Assembly (NCBI GenBank): GCA_958299035.1
Contig: CATQJL010000223.1
Coordinates: 3,342,359-3,406,358 of the forward strand
Length of the DNA: 64,000 nucleotides
Source: Cylicocyclus nassatus
Taxonomy: Eukaryota; Nematoda; Chromadorea; Rhabditida; Strongylidae
Direction: 5' to 3'
Below, in pieces: positions 22,201-37,200 of this stretch (position 1 is its first letter; every line of letters starts with the position of its first letter). The translations under genes were made by a program, and so were the position numbers. The notes beneath the pieces were generated by a model. It did no database searches, had not been told where the DNA came from, and saw nothing but the letters and a program-made list of their open reading frames with translations.

Positions 22201-25200
22201 CTTGAATCTCGCCCAACTACCGTATCCCCACCGTAACCTCGTTATTTGGGCGAATGGTGAAAAATGAACGTCATAGTCGTAATCAGCGTCCGATAACCCC
22301 CGGAACCAAAATTTTACAAAATTTCAAATTTTTGTGTTCAACGGTGCACCATGATACCCCCATCGTGCTTCATGAAACTCAGAAAATCTACCCCAGAGGA
22401 CCTTTTGGCTGCACCTCTTCATTTGCACACTATTTCTCTTCCCCTAACCAAACTAGGAGTTAGCTCCGAGTTTCGCGCGAGTCTGAAACGCGCACCAAAC
22501 CAGAGTTAACGCGCAGCTCAGCTGGAACGAGTTACGCTACGTTTCCATAGTTGGCATAAAGTACGTCTTGCGGGGTACCCGGCCATATCACCCTTTCCCC
22601 AGTTTGGTTTGTTTATGCAGGCGTTAATGGTACTTGAAAGGTACCTGTTAACTCAGAGTTAACTCTGAGTTAACACGCAGCTTGGGGCGCCATCAAAAAC
22701 GTAAATCTTGCCGATTTTATCCCCCAAGACTTCACGAATCAGGAAAAAAAATCATGTTTTTGAAAGAGGAGAAAGGGCTGCATCGAATAACATCCGAGTT
22801 GCTGCCGGTTGATGTTCTATGAGGTTTAAGTTGACCATGTATGGCATTTGGTAGGACCAAAAGAATAATTCTGAGAATTTTTGGAAGTAAGTCATAGAAG
22901 GGGCAGAAATTGTTTTGCATCTTATAAGGTTTGCTCTATTCATCGTTTACTTGCACTTCTTCTAGGAATCAGACAAGAATTTAGAAAAATAGCGGAACTT
23001 GACTATAAAAACCATGGGTCGCAGTTTTTGGTAATTTTCTGAGTGTCCATTTGTAGAGCTCCAGTATCCAATATAGAAATAACCATTTGAAAGAGCGTGA
23101 AATTCTGCATCGAGTGCTACCAAAATCTTTTGATGATGCTTGTTCTTCGAGTTGTGGCATTCACGCAAAAAAAGCGAGTATATTTTCGGTACGACCCAGT
23201 ATGTATAGATTGGCTCTATAATGTTAATTAATTAAATTGTGCGTTCCTTCTTGATGTTACATTTTTCATCTCTTTGTTGTTTTCAGCAGATAGCAAAAGC
23301 TATCATCGATAAAAAAGAGTTGAATTTGCGAAAGGATATCTTCGGAAACGTCAGTCCTCATAGCCTTCATCAGATGAAAAGTTGAGTCAGATAGGTTAAG
23401 AGTTATGTACTAAGTGTCATATGCTTCGCCATGATCTTCTGTCTCTTGGTTATATTTTTATTTGCTATTGCATGCACATATTTCCGTGCAGACACCGAGG
23501 TAAATTTTTCAAGTAATATTATACACATCGTGAACGATAGCATGTGTCAGCCGCTAGCTGACCGCCGTACGTGATGCGCTGAACTGGTTAGTTAGGTTAA
23601 TGAAGAAGCCTTATACATCTAAATCCCTTGTACATCTAAATTTTACTTCCGCTTTCACACTTTAGAAGTGCCTAGTAGATATTAAGTGGGAGAGGAAAGT
23701 TCTTGTCATGGCATCGCAACAGGCCGAACCTTAAAAATGTGTGTTGGGTACCGTTCGATAAGGAAAAGCATGCTCTACAAAATGATTTTACTGCCTTTGC
23801 ACCAAGTTTGAAACATGTAAAATTCGAAGACGAAATCTAAAAAGTTTCAAGTACCAAAAAATCAAAAGTCGTATTTCCGTTCAAAAAATTTCTGCGGACC
23901 CTCAACTTGCTCACGGACATACCTTCATCAAATATTTATATGCGCTGTCGCTGCAATTTTTTCTTGGCTAGATATCGACAAATTGAATATTTTCATGCTT
24001 CTTCCCGAGGCTGCTCCAGCGTAAGTAATTCTATACTACTTAGCTTGAGAAATACAATTATAGATTTTCGGCCTTCTACAAGGATTCGAGAAGAATCAAA
24101 TTTGAATATATCGAGTGTCCCAAAAAATGTGCACACTGTTTGATTGTAAATAACTCTCTTGTAATTAAGTGTTTCGAGAAACTTTAGGTAATACCATTTT
24201 GTAGAGCGAGGTTCAACTTAGATTTACAGTGTAGAGCGAATCGCCGACCCCTCATGCTTACTGTAGGATTACGGTAGAAACTTTGAAGAGGGTTTTGAGC
24301 CATGAAAAGCCATATTTTGTTCCAAAAAGGAACCAAAACAACCTGAAAACTCTGACACTAGGTTAATTAGAGTTGCTGATTCTAAATGTGAAGTTCGCAA
24401 CTTTTCGTAATGCTTCATTTAAAAATTATGCGAGGTGAGCAATAGCGGCCTTTTTTTCGATTTCTCAAAAGTGCGATTACACCATTCAGAAAGCTTCGCC
24501 TTGTAAACAGTTGGATATTGAACTCAGCGTTCATGAAAAGCCTATTACACAAGTTTCTACATTTTTTGAAAATTTTTAAAACTGCCGGTTTTTTCACAGT
24601 GACACATATGTTTGAAGTTTCTACCGTAATGCTACAATAAGAATGAGAGATCGGCGATTCGCTCTACACTGTAAATCTAATTTGAACCTCGCTCTACAAA
24701 ATGGCATCTAAAGTTTCTCAAAACACTTAATTACAAGAGAGTTACTTACAATCAAACAGTGTGCACATTTTTTGGGACACCCTGTATAAAACAGAAGAAA
24801 AATTCGATATTTTGGAAATATTCCTCTCATTTCTTTTCATAGTTCTTTTTCTCTATCTAATACAATTCTTTAGGATCGAAGTGCCGGACACCTCTTTTGA
24901 CTCGTGTCACATTTTTGTTTGCAATAGGTGTATCCATAAGTCTTGCACTGAAATTCATGATACATGTATAAGTTTATAATATCTAAGATTCTGCAGAGCG
25001 AAAAGATAAAGCTTAAAAAATGCAGGTCTCATAAAAATCCGCTAAGATTCCAACTATTCATCCTTCTAAATCCAGGAAGCAACTGTAGGCAAACAAAAGA
25101 ATAGGCTCTTGCCATTATCATTATGAATGCGTCGTCTGCACACACATACGGGCATCCATGCAACAGCGTGGAAGCAGGAATGATCTATCAACCAACGCAA

Positions 25201-28200
25201 TTGCGGAGTACAATACATAGGAGAGACTGGCAGATCAATGTGGTACAAGCATCTGATACAGGTCCATCAATGCATAATATTGCCGCTTTAGAAGAAATTA
25301 CTCAAGTCTGAGGTAATTTCATGATCTGAAACAATCCACGATTGTAAATGAAAAAAAATGGCCTTTCCCTACCAATATTAAGTGCACTGTGACACACTCA
25401 GGGACCATCATACTTCGCCGAAAAGAGCTCAAAAGCACCCAAAAAGCCTAAAAAGCTCAAAAGCCCCAGAAAGAGCCGGAAAGCTTTCTTTCGTTCGCTA
25501 ATTTTGGCGCTAGGGCGAGTGCGTTGATTTTGCAACCAAGTCTTTTTGCTTCATTTTCTGTCGTCTGCACATCAAAATAATGTTAGATTCTGAATAGTCA
25601 ACGCGTAATACAAGCGAAGGAAAACACAATGTCATGAAAGATAAAAGCACATACCATGGTTCAGAAAGCACGCTTCGGCAAATAAACCAGCGGAAACATC
25701 GGAGAGTTGCCTGAAGGAGGATAGAGATGAGTGAAAAAAACTTCCTAACATTGTGTGTTGACTACATATAAATTTGTTGAGCATACTATTTCGAACGATA
25801 AAACAGAATTTATAAACAATCAACACATCCTGCAAGCGAAGATAAACACAGTGTCAGGAGACGACATACAGACAGAGTACAACAGAAAAAATAATAAGGA
25901 CTGGCTTGCGAAGACAACATGCAAATAAACACAAACACATGAATAAGCGCACTGATAAAACTTCCTGAAAGCTGACGTTTCGATCTGTAATAAGCGATGG
26001 CAATCTTCTATTGCAAAATCGAATTATCCGTCATGAAGCATCATTATCTATGTACGCAAGTAAAGAGTCCACCTTTCACATCTCCGCATCTATCGGTTAA
26101 AAAATTTTTTTTTGTATCTTCTACCGGGATTCGCATTGATTTGCGCTCTCAAACACGTTACTCATAAATGAAATGATTATTTCTTGGTTTAAATCTCATT
26201 CGCATAATCGAATGGTTCCCACGAAAGAAATTGGATTTCTTTACGCCTTTCTAGAAGACTGCTCGAATGCAAGCTTACACCCTGAAAGTCTCGTACCTGA
26301 ATGTGGCGCCGATTTTTCCTTACGTTGAGTTTGCTTTAGACCTAACAGTAGCTTTTCCTTGCGAATAAGTCCGTCTGCTGCAATGAAAATCAACAGCTCA
26401 CTCTTGGATAAAAGGTCTACTCTGTTAACACATTGACGACCGCTTGACACACCAAGTGTGTCAAGCAATGACTACCATATGGGACCGCTTGACACACATG
26501 GTGTGTCAAGGCTTGAACTTCGTTAAAATGATGGTACAAACTCATTCCAGAAATTTTCTTTTGCAGTGAATCTAGAAATGACCTCCGTTTTCTTTGTCAG
26601 CCTTCCACAGCTACTGTGGGTATATTGTAGATAGCAGTATGCGTGATTTTGTCTGAAAAATGCTAACTGGTCCTAAAAATTTGCGTTGTCGTCAACGTGT
26701 TAAAAAGCGAAGCGGCTAGACATGTGATAATAGTTTCGTTTTTTGCATGCATCTCTCAGCCCTGCTTTGGCTGCAAGATATCAACAAATGCATAACAATA
26801 CCTGTACGAATATTTGTTTTCTGTAATGATTCTCGGGAAGCAACAACTTTTGTTATTTTTTAGACAATGCCCAGCGACTCATCCATGTATTTCGCCATGA
26901 TAGCTTTCATATTTTGCTTATGCATAGAGTTTCTGGGTAATTTTATCTTAGTTGATAGTGTACTATCTCTACATGACGGACTGGAACAACTTCCAAAACA
27001 GATAAACGTGACCTCTAAAGGTGGGAGTTCAGTCACGCATAATAATGATGTTTCCTTATGTTTCAGATATAGGCAGTTTTGTGTCAGCATTTGGTGAAAA
27101 TCTCCATTGTAACTTCGACAATGATGAACGACTACTGCGTGCGGAGACGGAACAAACAATAGCCAACATCAAAAGCTTGGCACAGTCATTATGTTCACAG
27201 CTTGACACGAGCCTCATTGATTCCGTACGGATAGTATTCATCCAAAAGCATAACAAGTCTATCATTTTCAGATAGTTGTGAAAGAGCAGTTGTTGCGAAC
27301 GAACATGAATAAATGGAAAAATTCTTTGAACGGGTTCGTTGGTGAGATGAATGTAGGCAATAAATTAAGTGAAGTTGTAAGTGTCCTTGAGAATGGTAAA
27401 AGAAGGATTCGCTAAAAATCACAGAAACTCTAGGACCAAGTTCTGAATGCAAAGTGCGGTATTATAAAACACGATCTAGAGGAAACGCGCAATGTCATGA
27501 CTGACCTTTGTAGTGAAGTAAGTCGGATCCATTAAGTAGTTTTTGCAGCTAAATGATTGTCACGTCCATTCTTTTGATTCTTTCTTCTACCTCAATATCG
27601 ATCCTGCTGCTGTACCCTAGTGTGCTTTTTATTCAACAATAAGAAGTGAACTGTAGATGAACCTAAATAGTACTTCTCCTACAGATCAAATCATCTTTCA
27701 ATGAAACTGATAAACATCATGAAGCAATTGTATCTGAGCTGTCGCTATACAAAGACATTATTGATGGGGTAAGTACTAGTGAATTTTCCAGTGAGTGAGT
27801 GCCAACAAAGGGTTGCAAAACCTTGAACCTCTTTACAGTTGCAGCCCTAAACAAAATTTCAGATGTTAATGAAGATTAACACTGAAGCAAATCTATTTCG
27901 AGTGAAAACCTACACAATTTTGGAACAAGAAGTTAGTTTTATCTTTACTTAAAATGCCGGCCTTTGGTAAAGCTCGGCTTAGATGATCCGAACTAAACGC
28001 CTCGGTACGTACGGTTAAGGTAGACTTACGGGGGGCGCCGATTACTTGTGGGTCTCAATTCAAAATTGTCGCGACGCGGCGTTATAGTAACCGTGGTACA
28101 TGCACATTCTTAAAATGACGGTTTCTCACGCGGGTAGTCGCCGAATTCCAGAAAAAGTGCTGTGAGCCACTGGGTATTGTAATGAACAGAGCTTGTAATT

Positions 28201-31200
28201 GAAAACATCGAGAATGAGTAAGAATCTTTACTATCTTTTATCAAACGATCACTGCTTCATTTATTTGCTTATAAAGAAACTGTTGCGTGATGTTCGCTTG
28301 GCAGTTGCGTTATTTAAACTTTTTGGAAATTTACTCTCGCAAGTTTTGTGGCCCGAACTTCATAAAAATGGCGAAAACAAAATGGAGATCGAAAAACCTT
28401 GAGAAATGATGTAGAACTATGCGTTGCGAGCTCTGCTTGTCGATTTTTCTGGGCAGATGTACAATGTGCAGGGCACCGACAGTCTTTCGCGCGGCGTCTG
28501 GTAGTTGTCTGTTAGAACTCACAAGTAATGGGATACACACTAGACTTACGAGCGTCCACTCCCTATGCTACGTTTAAGAATGCAGCCTGACCCGAAAGTC
28601 CGCTCAGGTGCCACGCTCATCTTATCTTATATATAAAGCTGAATGTCTGTTCTTATGTATGCATGTCTGTCTGTATGTATGTCTGTCTGTCTGTCTGTCT
28701 GTACGTATGTTCCGAATAGAAAATTTCATTTCTGAACCGATCCGGACCAAACTTGGCACACATCGCTACGGGCCCCGGCGGGTGTCATAGGCTACTTTTC
28801 GTCATCGATCATATCGATTTTATCGATTTTTATCGATTTTTTTGCTGAGTTCACCTACGGGGCTGGGAGTTGGCACAGGGGGGGTAATCGAGCATGGGGA
28901 TTCCGAATACAATATTGGTTTTCAGGATTATCGATTACTTTTATCGATTTTATCGATTTTTTGCAAAGTTTGAGCTACGGGGCTGGGAGTTGGCACAGAG
29001 GGGTAATCGAGCATGGGGATTCCGAATACAATATTAATTTTCGGGATTATCGATTACTTTTATCGATTTTATCGATTTTTTTGCAAAGTTTGAGCTAGGG
29101 GGCTGGGAGTTGGCACAGGGAAGGGGGGTGATCAGCATGCTCGATTACCCCCCCCCCTGTGCCAACTCCCAGCCCCCTAGCTCAAACTTTGCAAAAAAAT
29201 CGATAAAATCGATAAAAGTAATGGACGATCTTGAAAACTAATAATGTATTCGTAATCTGCATGCTCGATTACCCCCCTGTGCAAAATCCCAGCCTCGCAT
29301 GTCAAAATTTACAAAAAATCGATAAAGTCAATAAAAGTAATCGATAATTCTGAAAACTAATATTGTATTCGGAATCCCCATGCTCACTTCCCCCTGTGCC
29401 AACTCCTAGCCCTGTAAGTGAACTCTGCAAAAAATCGATAAAAATCGGTAAAATCGACATCGATCGATAACGAAAAGTGGACTGTGACACCCGCCGGGGC
29501 CCGAAGTGTATGTGTGCCAAGTGTGGTCCGGATACGGCGGAGCCGGGTAAGCCAGCTAGTCTGAAATAAGAGCAACATCTCTATTGAGATAATCTTACGG
29601 AAATTGCAGACGATGATGCCCAGATAAAAATCACGTGACCTGCTCGTGAGTAAACTACGAGATAGTTGATGTGACATAGTGCACACGACAGTGCGCGAAG
29701 ATACCCAATTTGGAGGGAGTTAGAAGGATCAATGAGCAGCTGTTCGCAACCATGAAAAAAGAAAAACAACTTTTATTCTTTTTTGCCGGGTTTGCTGCAA
29801 GCTTTGAAAATGCACCAAATAAGATTTTGTATATCCGACTCCTTCAAATTCTGTTCCACAAATTTTCATTCTCAAAAGAGATGCATGCCAGAATATTTTT
29901 TTTCATATTTATGTAAAGTACATTGTACAAGCGATGTGTTACTATCCTACTATAATAACGCGCTAAGAGTGTTTACGTGTTTTTGTGTGTCTGTCTGTCT
30001 GAATGTCTGTCTGTCACGAAATTCGTAGAGCGTGTTCCAGCCAACGCCCTGAGCTCAAATTTTACATAGCACCTGCTACTGGCATGAAAGTCCGACATGC
30101 AAAAGCATAAGCAGATTCGTTGAGTGGCTCTCTTAGAAACTGCGCATCAAACGGATCCACTATGCAGTTGACCCACAAAATTGGGTCCGTACTTTCACTT
30201 TTTGCAGAGTGGTGGATGTTTATGGCAAGTAAATGTGTAAGCCATGGACAAAAAAGTGATGAAAAATCCAAAACCATCTTGTCTTGTCTTCCGCTTTTAG
30301 AGAACATATAGTTTGCCTGGAGTCTGTTGAAAAAGTGCCTGGGTAAAGAGTGTGGGTAGTGATTTCTGAATATTTACGAGTTTTTAGGATAGAAAAATCC
30401 GTAACTTCTGAAGACGAAAATCTACGCTGGGATAGTCACCATTGAAATCGCCTCGTTTTCTGCTTTCAGATATACACTTTGTCTGAGGCCCGTTGAAAAA
30501 AGTGCCTGGGTGAAGGGTGTCCTAGTGATTTCTGAAGATTTTCGAGTTTTTAACATAGAAAAATTCATAACTTTTTCAGATGAACATCTTGTACGCCGGT
30601 ATAGTAACCGCTGGAACCGTCTCGTCCTCCGCTTTCAGAAAATATATGCTTTGCCTGGGGTCTGTTGGAAAAAGTGCCGGGTGAAGGGTGGGTGAGACTT
30701 TTATAATGAGAGTGCTCAAGTATACATCTTTGATAATGGTGAAAAAGCCTGTATTTGAGCACTCCCATTATAAAAGTCTTACCCACCCTTCACCCAGCAC
30801 TTTTTCTAACGGACCCCAGGCAAAGTATATATTTTCTGAAAGCGGAGGACAACACGGTTGCAATGGTGACCATCAAGGCGTAAAAGATGTTCATCTACGA
30901 AAGTTATGAATTTTTTATGATTTATGATTTATGATTTATTTGCCTTTCATATTATTACAATATGAGGCACCCAAACAAACTGATCTCTTTTAACTCAGAT
31001 TATCGCTGGGGGCAGGCGGGCACCGGAAAAATAGTTTGCTGATCTCTCGCACCCCGCTCGCGGATTTTTTGCAAAGCAATCAGGACTTTTCGGAAGACCG
31101 CTTGCTGAATTCTCGATTCCTCAGAGATTCAGCAATATATCTGCAAAAGATAAGAGCGAAAAAAATTCAACAGGCGGTCTCTCAAAAATCCGCTGACTCA

Positions 31201-34200
31201 GCGAGCGGTCTTCCGAAAAGTCCCGATTGCTTTGCAAAAAATCCACGAGCGGGGTGCGAGAAATCAGCAATCTATTTTTCCGGTGCCCGCCTGCCCCCCG
31301 CGATTATCTGAGAACGTGAGTGATCTTACTCTTTGCCAATTGCCAGTGCCAAGCTTTTTCTTTCTCTCCATCTCGTTAGGGCCAGCATATTGAGTTGTGT
31401 TATCTTCAGGGCTTCTTGCAGTTCATGTTGGTCTTCGTTAGGCACTCAGATAACCGCCGGGGGCAAGCGGCCATGCAAATTTTGAGCAAGCGCGCACCGG
31501 AAAAATAGTTCGTTGATTTTTTGCGGCCCGCTTGCAGAAATTTGGAAGAAAGTTGGCGGAATTAAAGACGAATGCTTGAAGAACAATCGTGGTTTCTTTA
31601 TGGATTAGCTGCGGCGCAGTGGCCGCATTCTCGCGGATTTTCCGCGAGAATATGCAAAAATTTCGAGAGCCGCACGGTCCTTTGTGGAGGACCGCGCAAC
31701 CCCCAGGTACTTTCCGCTGGGAGAAAGTACCCCAAACTTGGGTAATAAAACCATCGATGGTACCTCTGCCACCTAGAGTTTCATCTTTTCTCGGCGTACG
31801 CCCGAAACTGCATAAAAAGAGTTCGAGCGCTTGCTGAAAGTTTGACCAGCGCTCGCTGAAAGAATTTTTTTGCCGAGCGCTTGCAAAAAATGGTGTTTTG
31901 CTGCCCGCTGGCAGAATATACGACGTGCCGCCCGCTGAAGGTTTGGCCACGCCCCAAAATTCTGCTGACCGCCTGCAGAAAAGCGCGAGCTTGCGGACCG
32001 CCTGCCCCCGGCGTTTATCTGAGCAGGCGTCTCACGTTGAATTCGATGTGTGAACAGTCGTTGTTGGGGTGGAACATACTTGATCCTGCTGTTCCGGGGC
32101 TTCCTGGATCAAGGGGTTCGACGTCCGGTAGGGTGGGAAAGAGCGGTCAAAATGACCGACCAGTCGAGTGACGTGTAGAAGATGAACTTTTTTTATGTTA
32201 AAAATTCGAATATCTTCAAAAATCACCAAGCACACGCTTCACCCAGGCACTTTTTTGAATGGATTCGAGACATGCTATATATTTTTTGAAAGCGGAAGAC
32301 GAGGCGGTTCCGACGATGACTATTTCCTTGCACCAGCTATTCATATGCAGTTGTCACGGATTTTTTTTATCCTAAAAACTCGAAAATTCCCAGAAATTAC
32401 TAGGCACATCCTAAAGCACTTTTTTGAACGGATCTCAAACATGCTGTATATTTTCTGAAAGCGGAGAACAAGGTGGTTCTAATGATTACCTTTTCGCCGT
32501 GAAAGATGTTCGCCTATAAAAGTTATGAATTTTTTATGTCAAAAACTCGAAAACCTCCGAAAATCGCCACTCACATCCGTCACCAACAGGGTCAAGCAAG
32601 GGGTGTGGCACACGATCGCTGGTTACGACCCCCCCTGAACTATACACCTAATACAACATTACCAGAGTTGAGAAATACGCCCGATTTTCTGGGACTGCAC
32701 TTTACTCACACGTAATTTGACTGCTGATTTTGATCTGAATGGACATATTGAAAGAGCCATAATTTTCTTATGGGTGGGGCGTTCGGCTCCAAATTTCCAG
32801 TGTAGCAAGAAGAAGCTTTGTGCTCAATACTCATACCAGCAATGGAGCGCTTTCTGGATTTTGAAGGCAAGTTAAGGGGGTGTGCCGCACCCCATTAACT
32901 ATATCAAAAAAACATTCTTAGCGGACAGTATTTATATGAATCAATAGCCTAAACCTTGTAGATTCCATAGGACTGTTTGGAGCCTGATTCGTCTTCTTAG
33001 CTCTGAGTAATATCTGGTGAAAGCACAGCGATCAAAAGCGGAAAATGGGAAAAACGAGATTTTGGTTGGCTTCTAATTCCACAGTTTTTCTTCTAAAGCG
33101 GGATTCCTGAGGTGGACAAAGAAGGAGTAGTGCTTTGTCTTGAGTGCAAAAACGGATAGCTAATTCACCTTTGAAACAAAGTCAACCATCTTGGAATTTG
33201 ACCATTTCATTTAGGTTGCCTAGTATCTTGAATCTTCAGAATTCGCTCACACTTTGTCTACAGGGGTTAATTGACATGCTAATTATGGATATGATACGAA
33301 TATCATGTTATCATTATTATGAGGTTACCCAACTACGACCCCCTCCCCTTTTGACTCCTCAATGCGACCCCCCAGGTGTGGCGTGCCGCACCCCACGCTT
33401 GACCCTGGTCACCAAGCACTTTTTTCAACAGACTCCTCCTTTCCTATACATAAACAGTTCACGTACAAATATCTCCTTTGCTTAACCTACTTACTTACCT
33501 CACTGTTGATTTTTTCTCGGCTTTTGGTGAAGGGGGTCACCTTGGTCCCGGCTCAGGGGTGAAGAGGGGGTGAGAAAATTCTCACACTATCGCACCTGTG
33601 CGATAAACTATCCATCCACCTTCTAACCGACTATATAGAAAGGTCCAACTCCCTATAAAAATAGCAGCATCAACCAAACCGAAGATCAAGCTAGTGCAAA
33701 ATGATCTGGCGGGTTGCAGGTCGTTGATGTTAAAATGAACAGCCTTTTGGTAAATTTTTGGATTTTAGATTCCAAAGCGCTTTTCTTGCACGCTAGAGCT
33801 CAGTCCGGAGCAAGGAGCAAGGCGCATTTTTCCATGTATCATTATGAATTCAGAACTATGTTGGTAAACTTGGTCTCAGCCTCTTAATCACTATTCTGCT
33901 TCCATCCGTCCTTATAATTTTTTCACTGATAGGTTTATTTTTCCTACTTGTGAGGTGAGCATGGCGCTGCTTGTGATGCTATTACAAATCGATGATTTCT
34001 TTGCAGGTACTTAGCTGACTGCTTCAAGGAGTCCGGCGAGCAGAAATATGCGATGCGAGGGTGGCCATCTCGTCTGGGGGCATGCACACTGGGCTTTGGT
34101 GGTTACATAGCTTTGACAATTGCGATTGTCTCAATTATTCTTTTAGTGTAAGCGCTCCGTAGTCATTCATATCTTAAACAAGGCGTACCTTTCTATTTTA

Positions 34201-37200
34201 GCGTTTACTTCATTCTTGCTTTTACTTCCATGTATATCTGCGTAGGTCTATTTGAAGACGAGGAACTGCGTGTCTTATTTGCCCTTCCTAAGCAGGAAAT
34301 CCGCATTAAAATTGCCACGAGGAACATAACACTAACACTGCAGTAAGCCTTCTATTGATTTCATGCTTATATTACTACAGTTCAACTTTGCTTGCTGTAA
34401 CGGGTAATGAAGGCAAAAATTTTTTTGATATGTGCTTATTCAGTGATACACTGTACAAATGTAGGAATGAATACAGTTTCTTTGATGCTATAAATGGTGA
34501 ACAGATATGGGCCAAAAAAGAGCTCAAAAGCGTAGGTTGCCCTTCGATGCGCAATACGAATACTAAAGATTATGATGCATTTTCTTTACCACATTATAGA
34601 AGCTGTCGGCATTGCGTAAAACTAGTTTTCGAAGAACAATTCGTAATTTTCAAATCAACGAAACACTGACAGAGAATCTAGAAGCCCTGTTCCTGCAATT
34701 AGAGGTACGTGCTCAAGATGCCAGTGTGAGTGATGAATTGTCAGAACCCTATTTTCACGCGTATAGGACGCGGGGGAATTTTTTTCTAAAATCGAACGGC
34801 ACAGAAACGCCGAAGGATTTCGCGACCAAAAAACTTTTTGCAGTGCTGCATCCTGAGAGTATCGTGGGCATTATTATCGTTTTCCGAAACACAAGAAGGC
34901 GACTGAGCGGCACGCTCGAAAAACCAAAAAAGGTGCGCCTTATACGCGTGATAGGGTATTATTACCGCGAATGCATTTGGCAGTGTATGCGCTGTTGAGT
35001 CCTATGATGTGGCGGATCGAGACACAAGATCACATGTTAAGACTTATGGTTGATACAAGGTACCAACGCAGCATGTCGTATGGCATAGGGGGGGGGGGGG
35101 GCATAATTGGGTGAAGTTGCTTTATCTACCCTACATGTTTTCTAGCCTTTCATTTTCCGCCTATGCCCTGATGTGCGGATATGCCTCTGTAGCCAATCTG
35201 GGTTCTGAGTTGTCCAAATGACATTGGTTGAAGGCAAGTTTAGAACTAGAATACGTTAAGTGTTGAGTTTCTAAGTGTCGTAGACGACTGCAAAACCTTC
35301 TATCCAATCAGTTTTCACTTACATCAAAATTCAAAATTATAATTTTTTGGCCACAATTAAGGGCACCTAGAATATTCCCATAGTGTAACTAAGCAGAAAT
35401 ATCTATTAGGTTGTGTAATAAGTTCGTTCGCATTTTTTGTTTCAATTTTTTCTCGGTGTTTTACAAGACATTTGGCATAATGTTAGTATGCATTCGGAAG
35501 CTCTAAGTCTACTCTACCAAACTGTTATCATTATATTCACAGTTTATAAAAAGTTGAATAAAAAAATCGACTACAAACCGAAAAATCTGAAATGGCGAAA
35601 ATCCCATTTTCGACAACTATATTATGCCGCACCTTGAATGGGTTTGAGCGCTTGAGAAACAGCTCAAAAATTTTGCGACATGTATAAATAGAATACTATA
35701 GCTCCCGCAGATTACCTGTAGAGCTAAAATCTTTTAAAAACAATTCATATTGTAAGCTCAAACATAGGTATGTTTTTATGGCTTTTTTGGTGTCAACGTT
35801 AAGCATCTGAAGGCAGCTCTGAAGAAAGGTGGTAGCCGAACAATCCAGAAATTGGCAGACATGTGGTCTATGATCGCTAAATCATCGAATAAATGGCTTA
35901 TATAGTCAAAAATTCAGAATTCGAGGGACACATAGCCCACGGACGCGAGACAACGAACACGCTGCGGCAAAGCCTTGCTACGCCGAGTTTTGCAAAAAAT
36001 TGCATTAAACGGTCGGTGAAAGGAAATGGGCAATCGTAAATAGTATCAGTAAATGCGTAAATTGTTAGTCATTTGTTTTTCTTCGTTATCAAGCTTTTTG
36101 AATGAATTTCAACAAAGAATAACGGGAAAACTAAGGAAGAAAAAAGATGTCGAAAATGGGATTTTTGCCACTTCAGATTTTTCGGTTTGTAGTAGAATTT
36201 TTTTCTTCAAGTTTTGAAAAACTGAGAATATACTGAGAGTATTTTGGTAGAGCAAACTTAGAGCTTTCGAACGCATACTAACACTACGCCAAATGTTTTG
36301 CAAAATATTGAGAAAAAATCAAAACAAAAAATGCGAACGAACTTATTACACAACCTAATATATGATGCAGAGAGTAAATCAAAATTATAGTCGTAGAAAG
36401 GCCACTTGCATAAGAATCTTCAAAGTATCAACACATCTGAGGTGATACTTTGAACAAAAACTTGTATATCAATATACTGCAAACTTGAGTTCTTCCACAT
36501 GTGCAGGCTGTAGACAATTCGAGAATGATTCTCTTATTAACTTTATTTGCATTATTGTGCTGAATCTGACTAGCAAATATGATTGGCAGCAGTTAATAAA
36601 ATTTTTTATCGAGTGAATTTTTGATTAACAATTCGCGGCAATCAGCCCTACCGAGTGAACGCTGGAAGAAAGTTTACATGCATTAAATTAGTCTCAGTCG
36701 CACTAGCCTTCATATCTCGTCAAGCCGGAGCAGGGATAGTTTTGTTGCAAATGTATTCTTATCGGAAAAAGCTCATCCTTCCCTACATTGACGAGAGATG
36801 TGAACAAACTGCGAATTTTGAAAAATTTCAAGAATGTATAGTCGTCCTCACCCCACTAGTCGGTTCAGTGGACGATCTAGAATTCAATCTGGAGCATGCC
36901 GGTCGCGGCAGAGCGCGGCACGCGAACCCTCAGTTCAAAACTACGCATATTTCTTTTTAGTTTTTTCACATCGTTGCTTGTTAATTTATGTACTATGCCA
37001 ATGTTTCTAATCGAATTTGCTTTCTGTTATTGTTGAGTGTTGTTTCGCGCAATTACGCTCAGTTTTTGTTTAGGTGATTTTGATTTAGCTTCTAGAAACG
37101 ATGCACATTTTGGAGATTGGATAGATTAGCAAATTTTTGTGCATTGATCACTAAAACAAGACTTCTGCACGTTACTTACGAAAGAAAAAGCTTTACAGCA

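Noticed and set aside
26442..26510. Twin GCTTGACACAC hairpins as a regulatory operator upstream of the TM2 exon
   Set aside because: They lie inside a TTAA-flanked inverted-repeat element (26,425-26,703), so they are better seen as transposon subterminal structure.
30310..30910. CRISPR-like array
   Set aside because: Units are about 170 bp, diverged and without unique spacers, and the genome is eukaryotic.
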